From: an uncultured Litorivicinus sp.
Lineage (GTDB): Bacteria; Pseudomonadota; Gammaproteobacteria; Pseudomonadales; Litorivicinaceae
Assembly (NCBI GenBank): GCA_902536515.1
Contig: CACAXU010000002.1
Span: forward strand, 26,951 to 90,950
Direction: 5' to 3'
DNA length: 64,000 bases
Of this stretch, positions 58,550 through 64,000 are shown piece after piece. The translations under genes and the position numbers were made by a program. Each line of letters begins with the position of its first letter. Position 1 is the first letter of the stretch. The notes under the pieces were generated by a model. The model had not been told where the DNA came from, ran no database searches, and was given only the letters and a program-made list of their open reading frames with translations.

Positions 58550-59410
58550 TTAGACGGAATCGAGCGGAATTTTGAGATAGCGTACGCCGTTCTCTTCAGC
58601 GGGCGGTAATTCTCCAGCTCGCATATTGACTTGCACCGATGGCAGGATTAGTGATGGCATACTCAGTGATTGATCTTTCGCTCTGCGCATTGCGACGAAT
58701 TCGTCTTCTGAAATGCCATCGTGGACGTGAAGATTGCAGGCTTTTTGCTTGCCAACAGTCGTTTCGTACTGCATCTCACGACCATTGGGCATGTAGTCAT
58801 GGCACATGAACATTCGTGTTGTCGGTGGTAGTGCCAACAGTTTTTGGATGCTCTGATAAAGAACACGTGCATCACCGCCTGGGAAATCACAACGCGCCGT
58901 TCCAGAATCTGGCATAAACATTGTGTCACCAACAAAAAGTGAATCACCGATTTTGTAGGTCATGCAAGCCGGTGTATGCCCAGGGGTATGTATTGCTTTC
59001 GCTACGAGTCCGCCGATCGCGAAGGAGTCGCCGTCGACGAATAAATGATCAAACTGGGACCCATCACGACAGAAATCCGGCTCGACATTGAATAGATTGC
59101 CAAAAATTTGTTGCACATCGGTGATGTGGGCACCAATACCGATTTTGCCACCGAGATGCTTGTGTAAATATGGAGCAGCTGACAAGTGATCAGCGTGAAC
59201 ATGGGTTTCTAGAATCCATTCGACCGTTAAGTTTTCGTCCGTAACCATTGAGATGACTTGTTCTGCGCCATCTGTTTTTGTTCTGCCACTTGCCCCCTCA
59301 TAGTCGAGTACTGAGTCGATGATCGCACAAGCAGACGAATCAGGATCCTTGACAAGATAGGTTAACGTCCATGTTTTGTGATCAAAGAATGCTCGGACAT
59401 CAGGTGCCAC
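58550..59410 (-). CDS. Metallo-beta-lactamase fold persulfide dioxygenase-like protein
   Basis: 286-aa MBL-fold hydrolase of the Blh/ETHE1 type. The metal motif is ETHVHADHLSAAPYL (HxHxDH), followed by HTPGHTPACM, LFVGDTMFMPD and CHDYMP. The family oxidises glutathione persulfide to sulfite in bacterial sulfide detoxification and is often under the ArsR-type repressor BigR. It is first gene of a minus-strand unit with the DUF442 protein and SulP, and divergent from a broken transporter. Confidence 0.9.
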   Translation of the reverse strand: MAPDVRAFFDHKTWTLTYLVKDPDSSACAIIDSVLDYEGASGRTKTDGAEQVISMVTDENLTVEWILETHVHADHLSAAPYLHKHLGGKIGIGAHITDVQQIFGNLFNVEPDFCRDGSQFDHLFVDGDSFAIGGLVAKAIHTPGHTPACMTYKIGDSLFVGDTMFMPDSGTARCDFPGGDARVLYQSIQKLLALPPTTRMFMCHDYMPNGREMQYETTVGKQKACNLHVHDGISEDEFVAMRRAKDQSLSMPSLILPSVQVNMRAGELPPAEENGVRYLKIPLDSV

Positions 59411-59423
59411 GGAAATCTCCTCT

Positions 59424-59452
59424 GCGCTATAGCGCTTGGTTATAAGCTTATA
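59424..59452. promoter_or_regulatory. Two perfect 12-bp palindromes in the divergent promoter region
   Basis: GCGCTATAGCGC (59424-59435) and TATAAGCTTATA (59441-59452) lie 14 to 42 bp upstream of the persulfide dioxygenase-like gene and before the transporter relic. Paired dyads in this place suggest a repressor operator, for example of a BigR/YgaV-like ArsR regulator, but no such regulator gene is in the window. Confidence 0.5.
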
Positions 59453-59511
59453 TCACTCGATCTTATGATTCGATATTATCTGTTATATGTTGACCTTGAG
59501 GTAAATCAACG

Positions 59512-59925
59512 ATGATTGAATTTACACCGATGCTGTGTGTGTCAGGGGGCTTCTTAATCGGATTGTCTGCAAAGCCGTATTTGTCCTTTGGATGTATCCT
59601 TGGGATATCGGGAATTATTGCCCACACCCTAAATTTTTATTTTGTCCCGGGCCCATGGCGGCCTTTTTTTAATCGGTTTAGTGGGATAGCCTGCAGTGGT
59701 ATAGATGGCTTCGCCATCGCCGCATGAATTTGAACCCAAGAGTCTGATTCCGATGATGATTGGCGGCTTTCTGGTGGGCTATGGCACACGTGTTAGTTCA
59801 GGGTGTATCAGTGGCCTCGGCATTTGCTATATTTCACGACTTTCGGAACATTTGATCTTTGCGATCTGCAGTTATGTGGCGGTAGCAGTGATCACCGTTT
59901 TTGTTCGTCATTTAACGCAGGGTGC
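59512..59925 (+). pseudogene. Broken YeeE/YedE-family (PmpA-like) sulfur transporter subunit
   Basis: The frame starts normally (MIEFTPMLCVSGGFLIGLSA, then ILGISGIIAH) but breaks in a run of seven Ts at 59664-59670. The continuation in the +1 frame reads FLIGLVG, is cut by TAG stops at 59687 and 59702, and then runs on with SPHEFEPKSLIPMMIGGFL, GYGTRVSSGCISGLGICYIS and VITVFVRHL, which is the second half of a YeeE protein. One frameshift and two nonsense codons argue for real decay. Its intact kin import thiosulfate-like sulfur next to persulfide genes. Confidence 0.85.
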
Positions 59926-60330
59926 GTCATACCCAAGATTATCGCATTTGTGCTCGGCGCTGTCTTTGGTGGTGGGTTATCCTTAGCCAGAATGACGACT
60001 CCGTCAAAGATCGTTAACTTCCTTGTTAACACAGGTACCTGGAGTCCGAGCTTGATTTTCTTGATGGGCTGTGGGAGTCCAGTGGCAGCGGTCGGCTTTT
60101 TGATTCTGAAAAAGCTTGAAAAGCTGACGGTTTTTGACGATGTTCAGGTACCGACAGATTGCGTGATCGATCAGTGATTAGTGATCGAAATTGGTTGTAT
60201 TGGCTGGAGCGTTTCAGATCTTTGTCCGGACCCAGCGTTCGCGTTTGTCCTACTGGAACCTAAGATTATCATCCCGTATTTAATTGCTTTGGTTCTCGGT
60301 AGTCTTGCTAACGATCAAATCCAACGGTAG
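59926..60330 (+). pseudogene. Broken DUF6691 (PmpB-like) sulfur transporter subunit
   Basis: The second half of the transporter pair. The coding frame begins around VIPKIIAFVLGAVFGGGLSL at 59926 without a usable start codon and continues with ARMTTPSKIVNFL and GTWSPSLIFLMG. An in-frame TGA at 60175-60177 stops it. After that stop the same frame carries on as IGCIGWSVSDLCPDPAFAF and the hydrophobic tail IIIPYLIALVLGSL, ending with TAG at 60328. That matches the normal C-terminus of the family, so the TGA is a nonsense mutation. Confidence 0.85.
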
Positions 60331-60365
60331 CGTTTGATCTTTCTAACGACTCAAAGGGTGCTCCA

Positions 60366-62603
60366 TTGTCGCTTGAATCAACCGAAGCTTTCGAACGGCT
60401 TTCCTTAAAAACATATACCGAAAAAGCGTACCTCGATTATTCGATGTACGTTATTTTGGACCGCGCTCTTCCTCATATCGGCGATGGATTAAAACCAGTT
60501 CAACGGCGCATTATTTATGCGATGAGTGAACTGGGTTTATCCGCTCAATCCAAGCATAAGAAATCAGCGCGAACAGTTGGTGATGTGCTTGGTAAGTTCC
60601 ATCCCCACGGCGACTCTGCATGCTACGAAGCAATGGTGCTGTTGGCGCAACCGTTCTCTACGCGCTATCCACTGGTCGATGGCCAGGGAAATTGGGGTAG
60701 TCCAGACGACCCAAAAAGCTTCGCTGCAATGCGCTATACCGAAGCACGTCTTACACCCATTGCGAAAATCTTGCTCGACGAATTGGGTCGAGGGACGGTT
60801 GATTGGCAGCCAAATTTCGATGGTACCCTCAAAGAACCCAAGTTACTTCCAGCGCGTGTGCCATCGATCCTTCTCAACGGAACTACAGGTATTGCAGTCG
60901 GTATGGCGACTGACATACCGCCACACAATTTGCGTGAAGTTGTGAACGCCGCCGTTCATCTGCTTGATGATCCTGACGCTTCGGTTGACGAGTTGATGCG
61001 ACTTGTCCCGGGTCCAGATTATCCGACGACTGCTGAAATTATTTCTCCTTCAGCAGATTTGACGAGGATCTATGAAAACGGTAACGGATCGATCCGGATG
61101 CGTGCGACCTATATATTTGAAGATGGCGATATCGTGATTAATGCGTTACCACACCAGGCATCTCCAGCGCGTATCCTTGAACAAATCGCCGCACAAATGC
61201 AGGCCAAGAAATTACCAATGATTGTCGATTTGCGTGATGAGTCAGATCATGAAAACCCGATTCGTTTGGTATTAACTCCGCGTTCAAATCGAGTGAACGC
61301 TGAAGAAGTGATGACGCACTTGTTCGCGACCACTGACCTCGAGAAAACCTATCGTGTGAACTTGAACATGATTGGTGTTGATGGTCGCCCACAGGTAAAG
61401 TCACTACGTTCAATTCTGAGCGAATGGCTTGATTGGCGTCGTCAGACGGTGACTCGACGATTAACCCATCGTCTCGATCAGGTGATGGACCACCTGCATA
61501 TTTTAGAAGGATATTTGGTCGCTTACCTGAATATCGACGAGGTGATTCGTATAATCCGCGAAGAGGATGAACCGAAACACGAATTTATGGTTCGATTTAA
61601 ACTCAGTGAAATCCAAGCGAATGCCATTCTTGATCTTCGGTTGCGTTACTTAGCCAAGCTCGAGGAAGTGAAAATTCAAGCAGAGCAAAAAGAGCTTGAG
61701 AAAGAGCGGAAGTATCTGGAAGGAGTGCTCGGTTCTCGCATAAAAATGACGCGATTGATGCGAGATGAGCTTACACAGGATGCAGAGACCTATGGAGATA
61801 AGCGTCGTTCGCCAATTGTCGTGAGACAGGAAGCGCGTGCTCTCCGTGAGGATCAGTTAGTCGCATCAGAGCCTGTGACCGTCGTGTTGAGTGATAATGG
61901 TTGGATTCGGTCTGCCAAAGGCCACGACATCGATCCTCGCGCCCTAACCTATAAATCTGGAGATCAATATCTGACTTCAGCTCAGGGCCGCTCAAACCAG
62001 CCGCTAGTCGCATTTGATACAACAGGACGTGCATATTCGTTACAGACACATACACTGCCGTCGGCACGGAGTCAGGGTGAGCCGTTATCGGGTCGGATTG
62101 ATTTGGCAACTAACGCTAAAATCGCTCAGCTAGCGCTTGCCGATGAAACAACTCAATGGGTATTAGCAACTGACCATGGGTATGGATTTATCTGCAAGCA
62201 TGGAGCTCTCCTCGGCCGAAACAAAGCCGGTAAGTCTGTCGTGAACGTGGGTGAAGCGAAATTGTTACCGCCTGCTGAAATTGGCGATACAGAATTATCA
62301 CGCATTGCCGTTGTGGTCTCGAGTGGGCACCTATTAGTTTTCGAAGCACATGAGTTGCCGGAGCTTGTCAAAGGCAAAGGGAATAAATTGGTTCAAATAC
62401 CACCTGCGCTCCTTAGAGAGGGGCACCGTGTCAGGGCGATCACGGTCTTACCACCACTTCGATCACTTCGGGTCATTGCGGGTAAGCGGCATGTCACGTT
62501 ATCCCCATCAGATCTTGAGAATTTTGTCGGAGAACGCGCACGTCGCGGGAAACTCCTACCGCGCGGATTCCAACGTGTGGATGTGCTTGAGGTGGAATCA
62601 TGA
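60366..62603 (+). CDS. parC: DNA topoisomerase IV subunit A
   Basis: Decatenating type II topoisomerase subunit, 745 aa. The N-terminal [20 protein letters not shown], the quinolone-resistance region [20 protein letters not shown], and the catalytic Tyr in [13 protein letters not shown] are canonical. ParC-type C-terminal blades follow. The start is TTG at 60366 with AAAGGG upstream, aligned with the E. coli N-terminus. It is followed by serB with an ATGA overlap. parE is not in the window. Confidence 0.96.
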   Translation: MSLESTEAFERLSLKTYTEKAYLDYSMYVILDRALPHIGDGLKPVQRRIIYAMSELGLSAQSKHKKSARTVGDVLGKFHPHGDSACYEAMVLLAQPFSTRYPLVDGQGNWGSPDDPKSFAAMRYTEARLTPIAKILLDELGRGTVDWQPNFDGTLKEPKLLPARVPSILLNGTTGIAVGMATDIPPHNLREVVNAAVHLLDDPDASVDELMRLVPGPDYPTTAEIISPSADLTRIYENGNGSIRMRATYIFEDGDIVINALPHQASPARILEQIAAQMQAKKLPMIVDLRDESDHENPIRLVLTPRSNRVNAEEVMTHLFATTDLEKTYRVNLNMIGVDGRPQVKSLRSILSEWLDWRRQTVTRRLTHRLDQVMDHLHILEGYLVAYLNIDEVIRIIREEDEPKHEFMVRFKLSEIQANAILDLRLRYLAKLEEVKIQAEQKELEKERKYLEGVLGSRIKMTRLMRDELTQDAETYGDKRRSPIVVRQEARALREDQLVASEPVTVVLSDNGWIRSAKGHDIDPRALTYKSGDQYLTSAQGRSNQPLVAFDTTGRAYSLQTHTLPSARSQGEPLSGRIDLATNAKIAQLALADETTQWVLATDHGYGFICKHGALLGRNKAGKSVVNVGEAKLLPPAEIGDTELSRIAVVVSSGHLLVFEAHELPELVKGKGNKLVQIPPALLREGHRVRAITVLPPLRSLRVIAGKRHVTLSPSDLENFVGERARRGKLLPRGFQRVDVLEVES

Positions 62604-63457
62604 GGCTGCTTTGGTTTGTCAGTGACGCGATCCATCGTGAGGCACTTAACGCTGCCTTGTGCGATGCGCATTTGAACAACGAAGAAAGACACCATCGTCG
62701 ACCTAAAGATCTGTTAGTTCCACCGACGTGTGATTGTATCGAGATGTCAATCGATACACTGGATGAAAGCCTTCTCGCAGCGCATGCTGAAGAGGCGAAC
62801 ACTGATTATTTATTAGTTCGCGAGGAGCGCCCGAAACTTGCTGTATTCGACATGGATTCGACATTGATTCAGCAAGAAGTTATCGATCAACTTGCAGCTG
62901 CATTTGGTTTAGGCGACCAGGTGTCGGCGATTACCGAACCCGCGATGCGTGGCGAGCTCGACTTTATCGAGGGTTACACAGAGCGTCTAGGACTCTTATC
63001 AGGGCTTGCCGAGTCAGAACTCGATGTTGTCTATCAACGTCTCACGCTGATGCCCGGTGCAGAGATTTTGACAGCGAACTTATCTGGTGCTGGGTTGCGT
63101 TTGGGCATTGTATCCGGTGGATTCTCCTATTTTGCCGACCAAATTGGTGATCGTCTCGGCATGGATTTTGTCTTATCTAATACGCTCGAGTGTCGAGATG
63201 GCCGAGTCACAGGCCGTGTGATTCCACCAATTATTGATGGATCGATGAAACTGCAAACGCTAACTACTGAGGCCCACATTCTGGGGATTGATTTGGTTGA
63301 GACATTGGCAGTTGGAGATGGTGCCAACGACATACCGATGCTCACTGCATCTGGAATCGGCGTTGCGCACCATGCGAAACCCAAGGTAAGTGATGCAGCA
63401 AACCATCGTCTGAATCACCACGATTTGAGCGCGTTGTCTTATCTCGTTAAATTTTGA
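62600..63457 (+). CDS. serB: Phosphoserine phosphatase
   Basis: HAD-family enzyme, 285 aa, for the last step of serine synthesis. Motif I is [14 protein letters not shown] near residue 83, motif II is [11 protein letters not shown] near 172, and motif III/IV is [17 protein letters not shown] near 237. The N-terminal part (about 1-78) is shorter than in E. coli SerB. The ATG overlaps the parC TGA. serA lies elsewhere in the window (30365-31591). Confidence 0.95.
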   Translation: MRLLWFVSDAIHREALNAALCDAHLNNEERHHRRPKDLLVPPTCDCIEMSIDTLDESLLAAHAEEANTDYLLVREERPKLAVFDMDSTLIQQEVIDQLAAAFGLGDQVSAITEPAMRGELDFIEGYTERLGLLSGLAESELDVVYQRLTLMPGAEILTANLSGAGLRLGIVSGGFSYFADQIGDRLGMDFVLSNTLECRDGRVTGRVIPPIIDGSMKLQTLTTEAHILGIDLVETLAVGDGANDIPMLTASGIGVAHHAKPKVSDAANHRLNHHDLSALSYLVKF

Positions 63458-63459
63458 TT

Positions 63460-63478
63460 GCCAGATGCGTCTTCTGGC
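63460..63478 (+). terminator. Weak hairpin after serB
   Basis: GCCAGA (63460-63465) pairs with TCTGGC (63473-63478) around a seven-base loop, two bases after the serB stop. No T tract follows, so terminator activity is doubtful. Confidence 0.3.
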
Positions 63479-63526
63479 CAGTGTTGGTAAACTCGCCGGC
63501 TCTTTGACTGATTCTAGGGACGGAAG

Positions 63527-64000
63527 GTGACGCGACCCAGCTGGATATTGCCCGACGGCATGGAGGAATGTCTCCCCGACGAGGCGTGGGCGATCGAAGA
63601 CGGTCGTCGTCGCTGCTTGGATCTTTTCCGCCAGTCTGATTTCGGCTTGATTATGCCGCCTATGGTTGAGTATCTAGATAGTCTGACCAGCGGTGTTGGC
63701 CAAGACTTGTCTGATCAAATCATGGTTGTTACGGACCGCGTATCAGGCCGTCTCCTGGGCATCCGCCCAGATATGACGCCACAGGCTGCGCGAATCGACG
63801 CACATGCATTGAATGAGTCTGGGACAACCCGTTTATGTTATTGCGGTAGTGTCCTTCGCGCGGTTGCGTCAGGCGGTGATTCCAGTCGTTCTCCGTTGCA
63901 GTTGGGCGTGGAGATTTTTGGTAATCCCGGTTTGTCGGCGGATGTCGAAGTGGTACAACTCGCACTCGACACGGTGCGATTATTCACTGCCGAACCATTA
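63527..64000 (+). CDS. hisZ: ATP phosphoribosyltransferase regulatory subunit, 3' end outside window
   Basis: HisRS-like regulatory subunit that pairs with short HisG in histidine synthesis. 158 codons are visible. The N-terminal WILPDGMEECLPDEAW matches HisZ, and MPPMVEYLDSLTSGVGQDL, GIRPDMTPQAARIDAH and RLCYCGSVLRA correspond to motif regions of the class II synthetase fold. It is distinguished from HisRS by the WLLPDG-type start and by lacking HisRS-specific motifs in the visible part. The start is GTG with AGGGA six bases upstream. Confidence 0.9.
   Translation, partial: MTRPSWILPDGMEECLPDEAWAIEDGRRRCLDLFRQSDFGLIMPPMVEYLDSLTSGVGQDLSDQIMVVTDRVSGRLLGIRPDMTPQAARIDAHALNESGTTRLCYCGSVLRAVASGGDSSRSPLQLGVEIFGNPGLSADVEVVQLALDTVRLFTAEPL

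Noticed and set aside
59803-60177. A single intact 124-aa gene within the transporter relic
   Set aside because: Its first third is out of the natural frame, and its stop falls in the middle of a domain that continues in frame to 60330.

Overview
The window is a gene-dense stretch of a Gammaproteobacterium chromosome. It has a mid-range GC content, about 65 genes in 64 kb, very short intergenic gaps, and many start/stop overlaps of the ATGA, TAATG, GTGA and TTGA kinds. Several gene orders match those known from Pseudomonas and Oceanospirillales-type genomes: coaBC-dut-algC, ftsYEX-rpoH, metX-metW-DUF4426-rdgB, pyrR-pyrB-pyrC', zapA-6S RNA-ygfA, ygfB-pepP-ubiH, and a suf operon led by an Rrf2 regulator. 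I cannot fix genus or species from sequence alone; a marine heterotroph is plausible. No prophage, insertion sequence, CRISPR array, tRNA or rRNA gene was seen.

Layout. 1-2404 (-): algC (cut by the window edge), dut, coaBC. 2562-3773 (+): rpmB, rpmG, mutM. 3770-4818 (-): coaD, rsmD. 4868-9548 (+): ftsY-ftsE-ftsX, rpoH with a terminator, thiS-thiG, followed by trmB to 10240. 24254-10232 (-): a 14-kb run of seventeen genes with no gap above about 40 bp (metK, ahcY, rsmE, gshB, yqgE, ruvX, pyrR, pyrB, pyrC', yggS, proC, yggT, metX, metW, a DUF4426 gene, rdgB, hemW), headed by a good sigma70 promoter. 24406-29639 (+): tkt, gap/epd, pgk, fba. 29640-30364: no confident gene. 32268-30365 (-): rpiA, serA. 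32352-33866 (+): ilvA. Then a candidate 30-aa membrane peptide, ygfA, 6S RNA, zapA and a zapB-like gene. 35363-42613 (+): ygfB, pepP, ubiH, a second ubiquinone hydroxylase, ribE, epmB, a KefC-type antiporter. A membrane J-protein (-) is divergent from a MerR/B12-binding regulator and its DUF6482 partner (+), followed by a NUDIX protein (-). 45316-46306 is mostly decayed sequence. 52721-46307 (-): sufE, then rrf2-sufB-C-D-S-T and a Rieske protein. 52792-56191 (+): cnoX, glnS, murQ-like. 59410-56177 (-): persulfide-dioxygenase-like hydrolase, TIGR01244-type protein, SulP transporter, facing a wrecked YeeE/DUF6691 transporter pair (+). 60366-64000 (+): parC, serB, hisZ (cut by the window edge).

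Functions are mainly housekeeping: nucleotide synthesis, the methyl cycle, glycolysis/pentose phosphate interconversion, Fe-S assembly, ubiquinone synthesis, division, and stress sigma factor. The less ordinary parts are the B12-regulator locus with a perfect palindrome, the Rrf2 operator lying inside the suf promoter, the sulfur-oxidation locus whose transporter genes are broken, the zinc-ligand-less dihydroorotase homologue, and small candidate ORFs next to conserved genes. I found no clearly new multi-gene system; the B12-regulator locus is the best candidate for new regulation.
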